Shown piece after piece: positions 46,122 to 54,719 of a stretch of 64,000 nucleotides of DNA. This DNA is from Verticiella sediminum (GTDB taxonomy: Bacteria; Pseudomonadota; Gammaproteobacteria; Burkholderiales; Burkholderiaceae_B), in the NCBI RefSeq assembly GCF_007558815.1, contig NZ_VLTJ01000016.1:1-64000 (forward strand), read 5' to 3'. The notes under the pieces were generated by a model. That model worked only from the letters and a program-made list of their open reading frames with translations, did no database searches and was not told the origin of the DNA. Each line of letters opens with the position of its first letter. Within the stretch, counting starts at the first letter, position 1. Position numbers and translations under genes: made by a program.

Positions 46122-46922
46122 TCAGAATCCGAAAAGACGCATGGCCGTGGTGCCCAGGATTTCCTGGCGCTGGGCGGGCTCGGGGACGCCGTGCTCGAGT
46201 GCCGTGAGGGCGCCGGCAATGCTCTGGTGTTCGTGGCGGGTGTGCGGCCAGTCCGATCCCCAAACCAGGTGGCCGCTGCCAAAGTGGGCCAGCAATTCGA
46301 CGCTGATCTCCACGGCCGTCTGCGCGTCGGCGGATGTCCAGCCATTGCGGTAACCCGCCGCCAGCTTGACCCAGACGCGGCCGGTCTTGGCCTGCGACAG
46401 TAGGTACTGAAAGCCCGGATCGTGGCGGCCCAGCAGGTCGTCCGGACGCCCGAAGTGGTCGACCAGCACGCGCACGCCTGCGTCCAGCAGCGCAGGGACG
46501 AGCGCCGGCAGGTCGATCGCCGCGCGGTGGAGCTCGACCAGCATGTCGCGGCGGGCCAGTTCAGTGAGAAAGACCCGCCAGGCGGGGGCGTGCAAGGGCG
46601 GCAGCGCCAGGCCATCCAGGTTCAGACGGACGCCGACCACGCCGTCGCGCTGCAGTGTGTCCAGCGCTGCGGCAGGCGTGTCGACCGGAAGAACGGCAAC
46701 ACCGCGCAGCCGTTGCGGGTCCCGGCGCAGCGCGGCAAGCATGTGGCTGTTGTCAAAGCCCAGGAAACTGGGCTGCACCAGCACGGTGTGAGTGATGCCG
46801 GCGCGCGCGCCATGCTCGCGGTAGTCCTCCAGGGTGGCGTCGTAAGCAGGCGTATAGCGCCGCGCGGCCAGCATCGGCAGATCCTGGGTGAAGACGTGAA
46901 CGTGGGTGTCGACGAGATTCAT
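46122..46922 (-). CDS. Amidohydrolase-2 family hydrolase (PDC-lactonase-like)
   Basis: 266-residue TIM-barrel hydrolase resembling 2-pyrone-4,6-dicarboxylate lactonase. Visible are DTHVHVF (HxH metal motif at residues 5-11), TVLVQPSFLG, VLVDHFGRPDDLLG (third-barrel His) and VWGSDWPHTRHEHQ with the catalytic Asp. Members hydrolyse lactones or decarboxylate ring acids. It is first in the operon with the aconitase-like enzyme and Bug receptor, suggesting that ring opening or lactone hydrolysis precedes hydration or isomerisation of a tricarboxylic acid. Confidence 0.9.
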   Translation of the reverse strand: MNLVDTHVHVFTQDLPMLAARRYTPAYDATLEDYREHGARAGITHTVLVQPSFLGFDNSHMLAALRRDPQRLRGVAVLPVDTPAAALDTLQRDGVVGVRLNLDGLALPPLHAPAWRVFLTELARRDMLVELHRAAIDLPALVPALLDAGVRVLVDHFGRPDDLLGRHDPGFQYLLSQAKTGRVWVKLAAGYRNGWTSADAQTAVEISVELLAHFGSGHLVWGSDWPHTRHEHQSIAGALTALEHGVPEPAQRQEILGTTAMRLFGF

Positions 46923-47073
46923 GTTGCGATATTCCGACGAGGGTCAGCGTCTGCATTGAACTATACGACTAGTCAACTATGCAAGTCGGCGAAAACCCTA
47001 GTGAAGCGTCGGACATGCGTCGCCGGCCGTTGGCCTGATCCGGCGGGAACGCGATGCGGGGACTGCGCCTCGG

Positions 47074-47087
47074 TATACTCGCGCGCA
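47074..47087 (+). promoter_or_regulatory. -10 element placing the transcription start at the GntR start codon
   Basis: TATACT at 47074-47079 ends 7 nt before the ATG at 47087, so a transcript starting at normal distance would begin at or next to the A of the ATG. No Shine-Dalgarno precedes that ATG. This suggests a leaderless mRNA. No -35 is obvious. Confidence 0.45.
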
Positions 47088-47809
47088 TGAGCCAGCACGT
47101 ACCCATCTATCGGCAGATCCAGGATTTCATCCGCAGCGGCATTGCTGCAGGCCGCTTTGCTCCCGGCGACAAGTTGCCGTCGGAGCCCGAACTGGCGCGC
47201 CGCTTCGGCACGACGCGCGCTACCGTGGCCCGGGCTTTCCAGGAGCTGGGGTTCGAAGGTGTGGTGACTCGCCGGATCGGCAGCGGTAGCTATGTCAGCG
47301 TGCGCCAGCACGATCGAGTCGACACTGCGGTGGCGACCGGCTATGAGGAGCGTGCCCAGGCCGCGGGCGAGGAGGTCGCCTACGAACTGCTGGCGTATGT
47401 GCAGTTGCCCGCGGGGGCGAAGGAGGCGGCTTTGCTGCAGTTGCCCGTCGGCGAACCGATTTTTCACATGCGGCGTCTGCGCCACGTGGGCGGGCGCACT
47501 GCAGCCGAAGACCGCTACCTGACCGGCGTGGTCGGACAGGCGATCGAGCCACAGTGGCTGGCGAGTCAAGCCATACAGCAGGTGTTCCGCGAGCGTTTGG
47601 GATTGCGCATCGCCCGCATCGACAACGTCGTGCGCGCCACGTCGGCGACGGCCTCGCTGGCCCAGCAGCTTCGGGTTCCTCGTGGTGCAGCGTTGCTGGT
47701 GCGCGAGCACGTGGTCTTCGACTTGCAGGACAGGCCGCTATTGTGCGGCGACACGGTTTATTCGAACGAATTCAGCATCCACTATGCGTTGAGGGGCGAA
47801 CTCGGCTGA
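47087..47809 (+). CDS. GntR/HutC-family regulator with UTRA domain
   Basis: 240-residue repressor. The N-terminal winged HTH is PIYRQIQDFIRSGIAAGRFAPGDKLPSEPELARRFGTTRATVARAF. The UTRA ligand domain runs from about residue 90 (PIFHMRRLRHVGG) to the C-terminus. It diverges from the amidohydrolase/aconitase/Bug operon across 164 nt that contain an 8-bp palindrome GACTAGTC (46967-46974) as candidate operator. It probably derepresses that operon when the substrate binds. An in-frame ATG 11 codons upstream precedes the -10 element and is not used. Confidence 0.92.
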   Translation: MSQHVPIYRQIQDFIRSGIAAGRFAPGDKLPSEPELARRFGTTRATVARAFQELGFEGVVTRRIGSGSYVSVRQHDRVDTAVATGYEERAQAAGEEVAYELLAYVQLPAGAKEAALLQLPVGEPIFHMRRLRHVGGRTAAEDRYLTGVVGQAIEPQWLASQAIQQVFRERLGLRIARIDNVVRATSATASLAQQLRVPRGAALLVREHVVFDLQDRPLLCGDTVYSNEFSIHYALRGELG

Positions 47810-47820
47810 GGATCGCAGGT

Positions 47821-47857
47821 TGCGGCCCTCGGCCCAACTCGCGATCAACCGGGATCT
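47821..47857 (+). repeat. 37-bp duplicate of part of the MaoC-like gene at 49000-49036
   Basis: These 37 nt match 49000-49036 at all but one position (C for T). The copy at 49000 encodes LRPSAQLVINRD inside the MaoC-like gene; this copy lies in the 59-nt gap between the convergent GntR and DUF1415 genes and continues a few codons in a similar frame. It looks like a partial duplication or remnant. Confidence 0.75.
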
Positions 47858-47868
47858 TTCACTGCGGG

Positions 47869-48432
47869 TCAGCCCTGGCCCGCCATCCAGCGCCGCCAGC
47901 CGTCCAGGCCCATCTCGCGCAATCTGCGCTGATTGGCTTCTACGATATCGTCCGGGTCGGGAATGGCGTGGACTGCGCGCGCCACGCTGTCTTCGCGCAG
48001 CAGATGGAAGATCGGGTACGGGGCCCGGTTGGTGTAGTTCCCGATGTCTTCGGGCTCGGCGTCGCCAAAGCAGTAGTCGGGATGGAAGCTCGCGATCTGG
48101 ATGATGCCGCGCAGCTTCAGGCGCTTGAGCAGGCGCTCGGCATCGGCGAGGCAGTGGGTGTAGTCGTGGAATTCGTGCAAGGCGGCGGGCACGATCACGA
48201 GGGTGGTGTCGACCGTCTGCGGGTCGGTGTCGGCCAGGCTCAGCAGCTCGGCCTGCAGGTCCGACAGCACGCTGCGAGCATCGGTGCCGTCGCTGACGGC
48301 CAGGCGGACTTGATCGCGCACGTACACGGCGCGCGCGAAGGGGCAGAGATTCAGGCCGATCACGGCGCGTTCCAGCCAGTGGCGCACGGCGGTGACGACG
48401 GCAGCGTCGTCGGGGTGGGCTGGCGATGTCAT
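47869..48432 (-). CDS. DUF1415 family protein
   Basis: 187-residue conserved protein of unknown function. RHWLERAVIGLNLCPFARAV is the family's N-terminal signature (CPFA), followed by LVIVPAALHEFHDY and IQIASFHPDYCFGDAEPEDIGNYTNRAPYPIFHLLRE. The last block is very conserved and carries His/Cys residues that could bind metal, but no activity is established. ATG 48432 is preferred because the domain begins about 10 residues later; the longer open frame upstream has no homology. Confidence 0.92.
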   Translation of the reverse strand: MTSPAHPDDAAVVTAVRHWLERAVIGLNLCPFARAVYVRDQVRLAVSDGTDARSVLSDLQAELLSLADTDPQTVDTTLVIVPAALHEFHDYTHCLADAERLLKRLKLRGIIQIASFHPDYCFGDAEPEDIGNYTNRAPYPIFHLLREDSVARAVHAIPDPDDIVEANQRRLREMGLDGWRRWMAGQG

Positions 48433-48572
48433 GCGGGCATTGTAGCGGCGCACCGCACACCGGCCTCGGCGCGTCAGGGGCGGGCTGTTCGCCGTGGCGC
48501 TCCTGTGCCATGCTTTGCCATGGGCCGTTTGGTAGAGCCTGCAAGCACAAACGCTTTTCCCGAGGAGACACC

Positions 48573-49550
48573 TTGAAAATTTCACCGTTTGCCACGCCGA
48601 TCGCCATCGCCGGCCCGCTGCGCAAGCCGCGCCAGATGCTGGCCGACCAGACCTACGACAGCCACAAGTCGATCCACGACGACGCGACGGCGGCCGACCT
48701 GGGGCTGCGCGGCGCGCCGATCGAAGGCCCGACGCATTTCAGCCAGTTCGACCCGCTCCTGCTCGCGCTCTGGGGGCCGGCCTGGTTCGAGACCGGCTGC
48801 ATCAGCGCGCACTACCAGAACATGGTGGTGGAGGGCGAGGAAGTCCGCGCCTTCGTGGAGCAGCCGGCGCCGGACGCGCGCTTCGTCCGGATCTGGGCGG
48901 AAAAGAAGGACGGCACGCCCGTGCTGAAGGGAACGGCGTCGGTGGGTGCTCCGCTGGCCGACGATCCCCCGACCGAGATCGAGCAGCGCATTGCCAACCT
49001 GCGGCCCTCGGCCCAACTCGTGATCAACCGGGATCTGGCGGTCGGCCAGAAGGGGGCGGTCAGCCCGGAGCACGTGCGCATGGGTTTCGATCAGCACATG
49101 GGCGAGCATTACCCGTTCACGCTGAACGACAAGCTGCGCGTGATCACCGAGCCGTGCCCCTGGTATACCGCCGAGGATGGCGCAGGTTCGCCCTGGGGGC
49201 GCCCAATCGTCCCGACGGAGATGGTCAGCGTGCTGCTGGGCACGACCATGGGCCAGGCGGGCTTCCGCGGCCGCGGCCCGGCGATCGGGCTTTTCGCCGG
49301 TCAGCAGATCCGGTATCTGCAGGGGCCGATCTTCGTCGACCACCCCTACGAGCTGGAGCGCGAGATCATCGCCCTCAGCGAAAGCGCCAAGACGGAGTCG
49401 GTGTGGGTCCGCACGCGGGTCTACGACGCCAAGACGCGCGCGCTGGTGGCGGAGATGATCCTCAATCACGCCACCTTGAAGGCCTCGTACGAACCGTACG
49501 AGCGTGAGGCGCGCGAACTCGGGCGCGTACCGGCCGGCGGAGCGGCCTGA
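48573..49550 (+). CDS. MaoC-like hotdog-fold protein of unknown substrate
   Basis: 325-residue protein with hotdog-like features: YDSHKSIHDDATAADLGLRGAPIEGPTHFSQF resembles the hydratase-2/MaoC entrance, and QMIRYLQ-like GQQIRYLQGPIFVDHPYELE with ESVWVRTRVYDAKTRALVAEM resembles the second sheet. It may hydrate an enoyl-CoA or bind acyl-CoA, but the usual catalytic dyad is not clear to me. I start it at TTG 48573 because GAGGAGA precedes it at good spacing; the first in-frame ATG would cut off conserved-looking sequence. It is divergent from the DUF1415 gene. Confidence 0.8.
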   Translation: MKISPFATPIAIAGPLRKPRQMLADQTYDSHKSIHDDATAADLGLRGAPIEGPTHFSQFDPLLLALWGPAWFETGCISAHYQNMVVEGEEVRAFVEQPAPDARFVRIWAEKKDGTPVLKGTASVGAPLADDPPTEIEQRIANLRPSAQLVINRDLAVGQKGAVSPEHVRMGFDQHMGEHYPFTLNDKLRVITEPCPWYTAEDGAGSPWGRPIVPTEMVSVLLGTTMGQAGFRGRGPAIGLFAGQQIRYLQGPIFVDHPYELEREIIALSESAKTESVWVRTRVYDAKTRALVAEMILNHATLKASYEPYEREARELGRVPAGGAA

Positions 49551-49653
49551 CGAGCACGCTGCATCGGGTGCGGGCAAGCCGCATGACGCTTGCGGGCGGC
49601 GCGCAGCCGGGCCCGTGCTCACTGTCTTCGCCATCCGGCCACGCCGCCGCCGC

Positions 49654-50277
49654 TCAGCGCATGCGCACGGCCTCGGCGAACCGCGGCAGGCTCCAGCCCG
49701 CGCCCAGCAGCAGTGTGCGGGTATGCAGGTCGTCGCGCACCGCACGTGTGACCTGTGTGCCCAGCCAGGCGAGGCGTTTGTTCCGCACGGCGACGTAGCC
49801 ATGCGGGTAGCCGCGCGCCAATGAGAGCCAGAGCGCATGGGCCGCCGGGGACTGGCGCGCGCCGCTCAGAAAGCACATGCCATGATCGAGCGCATGCCGG
49901 TAGATCTGCCGCGTGATGCCCTGGCGGCGGTGCGCCGGCAGAACGCGCGCATGCGGCGAGCGCAGCAGACGGTCGGCGCGGCGGTCGAGCTCGATCAGGC
50001 GATTGAAGACGATGCAGCCGGCGAGCTCGCCGCTGGGTCGGTGTTGTACATACAGGAAGCTCTCGCCGTCGGCTTCGCGGTGCCTGACCCGATAGCTGCG
50101 GTTCAGGCGAAAGCCCGGCAGGCCGTGCAGCGGGTCGCCCGGGGTGAGCAGCCTGCGCTGCAGGGCTGCGAGGTCGTGCGCGAGCTCGTCTTCGGGCAAC
50201 TGGACGTCCAGCCGCAGTTCGAGCGGAGGTGGCCACGGGCGTGCGAGGCCCGCGGCGTGGAGGCAGAAGGAAATCAC
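49654..50277 (-). CDS. Putative GNAT-like protein, function unknown
   Basis: 207-residue protein with some GNAT-like features: a SGELAGCIVFNRLIELDRR strand, VLPAHRRQGITRQIYRHAL resembling the acetyl-CoA pyrophosphate loop (RRQGI), and a HALWLSLARGYPHGYVAV segment. I place the start at GTG 50277, where GGAG lies 7 nt upstream; a longer frame to 50364 lacks such a site. It is convergent with the MaoC-like gene and follows the exported partner of the M16 protease. Its assignment as an acyltransferase is only a reading by eye. Confidence 0.6.
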   Translation of the reverse strand: MISFCLHAAGLARPWPPPLELRLDVQLPEDELAHDLAALQRRLLTPGDPLHGLPGFRLNRSYRVRHREADGESFLYVQHRPSGELAGCIVFNRLIELDRRADRLLRSPHARVLPAHRRQGITRQIYRHALDHGMCFLSGARQSPAAHALWLSLARGYPHGYVAVRNKRLAWLGTQVTRAVRDDLHTRTLLLGAGWSLPRFAEAVRMR

Positions 50278-50430
50278 GGTCGTACTCCGTCGGGCCACGG
50301 GGCCCGTGCGCTGAGGGAGGCGATGTCTGAGGCCGCGTACGGCATCCGGCACCGACTCCGACATCAGGGGAGCCGGTGCCCTAGACTCGTGCGGCCGTCA
50401 GGCAGAGCAGGGAGTACGGGATGCGCCGTG

Positions 50431-51639
50431 TCATGGTGCGGTTGGCGCCAGGCGCAGAATGCGCAGGTCGTCGTTGTCGATGGCCGTGGCCACCGCGTCG
50501 AAGACGGGGTTGGCCGAGCGTTCGCCGCCCGCTTCGGTGAGGCGGGCAAGAACGGCACAGCCGTCCTGTTCTTCGCGCGTGGTGATGCTGACGGTGACGG
50601 TGGCGTCCGCGCGCGGGCGGCCCTGAGGTTCGCGTGCGCTGCCGGCGGGGTTGCCCGCCTGCCAGGCGCGCGCAAGTACTTCGCCGGCGGCGGTGGCGGC
50701 CACGCAGTCGCGATAGCTCAGCGCGACCCCGACCTCGGGCGCACGGCTGCCCTGCAGGTCGGCGACGATGCCGGCCTCGTAGGGCGGCACGCGTTCGCCG
50801 GCGGGCTCGGCGGGCGGGTTGGGGGCGCCGCGCAGCCGCGCCTGGGTCGCCCGCTCGGCCGGTGTGTCGGGCTCGAGCGCCAGATCGGAAGGGCGCAGCA
50901 CCAAGGCCTGGATCACGCGGGTGCCATCCTCCTGGGCCACCTGCTGGAGCACGCCCAGAGCCGGGCTCAGCGCAGGATGCGCGGCCAGGCTGTCCGTCAG
51001 GCGCGCCTGCTGCACGAGCGAGGCGGCCTGCGGCGTGCCGGCCTGGACCACGCCGGTGTCCAGCGGCGCCACGATCGAGGTTTGCCCGCGCGCGCCCAGC
51101 CAGGGGTTGTCGGGCTCGCGTCGCGACAGGTCCAGCACCATGGGTTCGCCGTTCGCGAGGCCCTCGCGCAGGCCGTTGGCGGCATACGGCGAGAACCCCT
51201 TGGCCGGCAGTGCGTGCATGAGTTGGGCGACGCTGGCGGCCGAGCCCAGGCCCCACACGGTGGTGCGCGCGGCCGGCTTGCCGAAGGCTACGAGGTAGTG
51301 CAGATCGCTGGGCGCGATGCCGGCCGCCTGTTGCCAGACGGTTGCCCCGCCCGATGCGAGCGCCTGTACGGCGCGCAGCCCGCCACCCACCTGCATGCGC
51401 CGCACCAGCTCGGCCGGTGTGGCCTGGGCGGGCGCGGTCTGCAGGGCGGCGGAGACGTCGACGAAGTACGCCGGCTGCGCGACCGTCTGTTCGAGCAGCA
51501 CGCGCGGCAGGTGGGCCAGCGCGTCGCGCAGGGGAAAGCCCTGGTCCAGGGCCAGTGCCGGCGTGGCGAAAGCCAGGGCGCACAGCGCGGCGCCGACGTA
51601 TGGCCGCACCGCGCCAGGGGATACTGATAGACCGCTCAT
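50431..51639 (-). CDS. Exported protein coupled to the M16 protease, function unknown
   Basis: 402-residue protein with an N-terminal signal peptide (VRPYVGAALCALAFATPALA). It has no HxxEH zinc motif, so it is not a second active M16 peptidase. Repeated Ala/Gly-rich helices and the VWGLGSAASVAQLMHAL segment are seen, but no known domain. Its ATG overlaps the M16 stop by four bases (ATGA), so the two are made together and probably act together in the periplasm, perhaps as substrate adaptor or inhibitor. That role is inferred from position only. Confidence 0.78.
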   Translation of the reverse strand: MSGLSVSPGAVRPYVGAALCALAFATPALALDQGFPLRDALAHLPRVLLEQTVAQPAYFVDVSAALQTAPAQATPAELVRRMQVGGGLRAVQALASGGATVWQQAAGIAPSDLHYLVAFGKPAARTTVWGLGSAASVAQLMHALPAKGFSPYAANGLREGLANGEPMVLDLSRREPDNPWLGARGQTSIVAPLDTGVVQAGTPQAASLVQQARLTDSLAAHPALSPALGVLQQVAQEDGTRVIQALVLRPSDLALEPDTPAERATQARLRGAPNPPAEPAGERVPPYEAGIVADLQGSRAPEVGVALSYRDCVAATAAGEVLARAWQAGNPAGSAREPQGRPRADATVTVSITTREEQDGCAVLARLTEAGGERSANPVFDAVATAIDNDDLRILRLAPTAP

Positions 51640-54437
51640 GGTTTCTTGAAGTCGCCCGCCAGCACGGAAGTGAACTGGCGCGGCTTGAGGTATTTGCGCA
51701 CCACCGCATTGACCTGATCGGCGGTGAGCTGCCTGAGCTGCTCGTCGATCCTGGCGGACCACGCGAAGGTGCGGCCGGTTTCGAGATAGCTCATCCACGC
51801 GTTGGCGAGCGCCGCGTCCTGCGCACGGGTCAGCCTGCGCTGGTTGAGCAGGGCGGAGACGCCTTCGCGCACTTCCGCTTCGGTGAAGCCTTCCTTCAGC
51901 ACGCGCTCGATCTCTTCGCGCAGGCCGGTTTCCAGGCGCTGGCGGTTCTCGGGCGCATAGATCGCGTAGATCGTCCAGTCGGCCGAGGGCTCGAAGGAGG
52001 AGACCGAGAGCATGCTGCGCACGTCGTAGGACAGGCCTTCCTTCTCGCGGATGCGCATCCACAGCCGCGAGGTCTCGGATTGGCCGAGCAGGGCGTTGAC
52101 CAGGTAGAGCGCGGCGAAGTCGGGGTTGTCGTCCTGCACCGGGATGGGCTGGCGGGCGATGTAGAAGGCATTGGCCTTGTCGGGCGTCTGCTCCACGTAC
52201 TGCTTGGCCGGCACGTCGCGATAGGGCTGCGGGATGCGCTGCCAGGCGGGCGCCTGCTGCCAGCCCTGCAGGCCGTCGACCAGCGCCTTCTGCGCCTGGT
52301 TGGCGTCGAAGTCGCCGACGGCCGTCAACTGCACCTTGCCGGCGCCGTAGAACCATTCGTGAAAGGCGACCAGTGCCTCGCGCTGCAGGCCTTCGAGTTC
52401 CTTCTGCGATTCCTCGAAGCTCGGTACGTAGCGCACGTCGTCGGCGGGCCAGGGGTTGTCGTGGCGGGCGAGCGTGCGCACCGCGATCTGGGTGGGCTCG
52501 GTCATGGCCGAGCGCAGCGCAGCCGACACCGCGCGCTTGTACTCGTCGACCTGATCCTGCGGGAACGTGGCTTCGCGCAGGATCTGCATGACCAGGGCGA
52601 TGACCTCGGGCAGGTTGTCACGGGTGGTCGAGATGCTCGCGCTGACGTCGGTGCCCGATCCGCCGAAGCCGACCGAGGCGTTGAGCTGGTCGAAGCGATC
52701 CTGGATCTGCTGGCGGCTCATGGACTTGGTGCCGCGATCGAGGAGGCTGGCCGCGCTGCTGGCCACCAGGCGTTGTCCGCGCAGCGCCTCGGCGTCGCCG
52801 AAGTGCAGTTGCAGCCGGGCCTCGACGCGTGCGCCGCGCGTGGCCTTGGGCAGCAGCGCGAGCGAGACCTCGCCGTTGGGCAGCTCCAGCGTGCGCAGCT
52901 CGGTACGTGCGTCGATGTTCTCGGGCGTGGGGTCGAACGCCTCGACCTGCTTGAAGTCGGGATCGCCCTTGTAGTCCTTGAAGATCGCGTCGAAATCCAG
53001 CGCCGGGCTCGCCGGCGCGCGCTGCGGCTTGTCGGTCGGAATGTAGCGGCCTTCGGTGCGGTTGCTGCGCAGCAGCCATTGCTCGGCGACGCGCTGCACG
53101 TCGGCGAGCTGCAGCTCGCGGATGCGGTCGCAGCGCAGGAAGAAGAGCCGCCAGTCGCCCGAGGCGATGGCTTCCGAGAGCGCCACGCCGACGCGCTGCG
53201 GGTCGCTGTAGGTCTGTTCCCAATCGAGGATGAGCTTGGCCTTGGCGCGATCGAGCTCGTCCTGCCGGATCGGATTCTGTACCAGCGTCTCGACCGTATC
53301 GATCAAGGTCCAGAGCGCGTCGGACGGGTCCATGCCGTCTTCGAGCTGGGCGCCGAAGAGCACCGTGCCGGGATCGCGCTGATCGAGAGAGAAGGCGAAC
53401 ACGCCGGCCGCCTTCTGCTTGGCCACCAGGTCATGGTAGAGGCGGCCGGACGGCGTATCGCCCAGGATGACGCTGAGCGCCTCGACCGCCGGCGACTCCT
53501 GGCTGGCGGCCTGGGGCACGTGATAGAGGGCGGCCACCAGCGGCGAGCCGCCCGTGCGGCGCAGGGTGACCGAGCGCTCGCCATCCTGCACGGGTTCGAC
53601 CGTGTACTGCGGCGGCAGCTCGCGCTCGGGCCGCGGAATGCGGCCGAAGTCGCGTGCGATGTCCTCCAGCACCTGCTGGGGATCGAACTTGCCGGCCACG
53701 ATGAGCACGGCGTTGTCGGGCTGGTAGTAGCGCTTGTAGAACTCGCGCAACTGGCCGATATCGACGTTCTCCACATCGGAGCGCGCGCCGATCGTGGACT
53801 TGCCGTAGTTGTGCCAGTCGTAGGCGATCGACAGCATCTTCTGCAGCAGGATGCGAAAAGGGCTGTTCTCGCCGCTTTCCATCTCGTTGCGCACCACGGT
53901 CATTTCCGTGTCCAGGTCGCTGCGCAGGATGGTCGAGTTGATCATGGCGTCGGCCTGCCAGCCGAGATACCAGGTAAGGGTCTCGGCGTTGGCGGCGAAG
54001 CTCGCGAAGTAGTTGGTGCGGTCCTGGGAGGTCGAGCCGTTGGCGCGCAGGCCGCGGCGCGAGAACTCGCCGAGCGCGTGGCGCTGGGTGCTCGTCCCCT
54101 TGAACAGCATGTGTTCCAGCAGGTGCGCCATGCCGGTCTCGCCATAGCTCTCGTGGCGCGAGCCCACGAGATACGTCATGTTGACCGTGGTGGTGGGCTT
54201 GGACTGGTCGGGCGCGAGCAGCACGCGCAGGCCGTTGACCAGGCGGTATTCGGTCACGCCTTCGACGGACGGGCCCGCCGTGATGCCAGCCGGAAGCTGC
54301 AGCGGGGCATTGGCTTGGGTCGCCGCCGGTTGCGGCGCGGCTTCGCGCGCCTGCACGGCGGTCTGGGTGAAGAAGGTGAAGGCGCTGAGGACGGCGCTGG
54401 CCGCCGCGACCGGGAACAATCGGCGCAAGTTCAACAT
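51636..54437 (-). CDS. M16-family zinc protease (pitrilysin/insulinase type), exported
   Basis: 933-residue peptidase with four M16 repeats in one chain. A signal peptide opens it (MLNLRRLFPVAAASAVLSAF, cleaved near VQARE). The inverted zinc motif HLLEH is at residues 105-109, and Glu185 (VVRNEMESGE) is exactly 76 residues later, the expected third ligand. The second half carries the inactive M16_C domains (FYGAGKVQLTAVGDFDANQ). It is expected to degrade or process peptides in the periplasm. ATG 54437 begins the signal peptide, and a longer frame upstream is not conserved. It is divergent from the 54-residue membrane protein and coupled to the exported protein downstream. Confidence 0.94.
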   Translation of the reverse strand: MLNLRRLFPVAAASAVLSAFTFFTQTAVQAREAAPQPAATQANAPLQLPAGITAGPSVEGVTEYRLVNGLRVLLAPDQSKPTTTVNMTYLVGSRHESYGETGMAHLLEHMLFKGTSTQRHALGEFSRRGLRANGSTSQDRTNYFASFAANAETLTWYLGWQADAMINSTILRSDLDTEMTVVRNEMESGENSPFRILLQKMLSIAYDWHNYGKSTIGARSDVENVDIGQLREFYKRYYQPDNAVLIVAGKFDPQQVLEDIARDFGRIPRPERELPPQYTVEPVQDGERSVTLRRTGGSPLVAALYHVPQAASQESPAVEALSVILGDTPSGRLYHDLVAKQKAAGVFAFSLDQRDPGTVLFGAQLEDGMDPSDALWTLIDTVETLVQNPIRQDELDRAKAKLILDWEQTYSDPQRVGVALSEAIASGDWRLFFLRCDRIRELQLADVQRVAEQWLLRSNRTEGRYIPTDKPQRAPASPALDFDAIFKDYKGDPDFKQVEAFDPTPENIDARTELRTLELPNGEVSLALLPKATRGARVEARLQLHFGDAEALRGQRLVASSAASLLDRGTKSMSRQQIQDRFDQLNASVGFGGSGTDVSASISTTRDNLPEVIALVMQILREATFPQDQVDEYKRAVSAALRSAMTEPTQIAVRTLARHDNPWPADDVRYVPSFEESQKELEGLQREALVAFHEWFYGAGKVQLTAVGDFDANQAQKALVDGLQGWQQAPAWQRIPQPYRDVPAKQYVEQTPDKANAFYIARQPIPVQDDNPDFAALYLVNALLGQSETSRLWMRIREKEGLSYDVRSMLSVSSFEPSADWTIYAIYAPENRQRLETGLREEIERVLKEGFTEAEVREGVSALLNQRRLTRAQDAALANAWMSYLETGRTFAWSARIDEQLRQLTADQVNAVVRKYLKPRQFTSVLAGDFKKP

Positions 54438-54554
54438 GGAACGACGTTTCCTGAGTCCACCAAAACAGCCCAGTGTATCGCAGCCCGACTGGCCGAGCCG
54501 GCACGCGGCCGGCCTGCTACCATGTGCGGGCATGCGCAGTCCAAGGAAAACCTC

Positions 54555-54719
54555 ATGATAAGCAACAACACCCTGCTGGTCTTCGTGGTCGTCGCCGTGA
54601 CGCTGATGCTGATCGGGTTCGGGTTCCGCGACCGCAACCTGGGTGTCATACTCGCCGGCGTCGGTTTTCTCGGCGCCCTGGCGGCAGCGGTGTACAAGGC
54701 CGTCCAGATCCTCGGCTAG
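54555..54719 (+). CDS. Small two-helix membrane protein, unknown
   Basis: 54-residue protein: hydrophobic helix LLVFVVVAVTLMLIGFGF, a short positive turn (RDRN), then LGVILAGVGFLGALAAAVYK. AAGGA lies 6 nt upstream of the ATG, and the frame uses common codons, so it is likely real. Topology should be a helical hairpin. No function is known. It is divergent from the M16 protease and followed by a gene-free stretch. Confidence 0.72.
   Translation: MISNNTLLVFVVVAVTLMLIGFGFRDRNLGVILAGVGFLGALAAAVYKAVQILG

Noticed and set aside
46967-46974. GACTAGTC as a firm GntR operator
   Set aside because: Eight bases are too short to claim; mentioned only as a candidate in the GntR entry.
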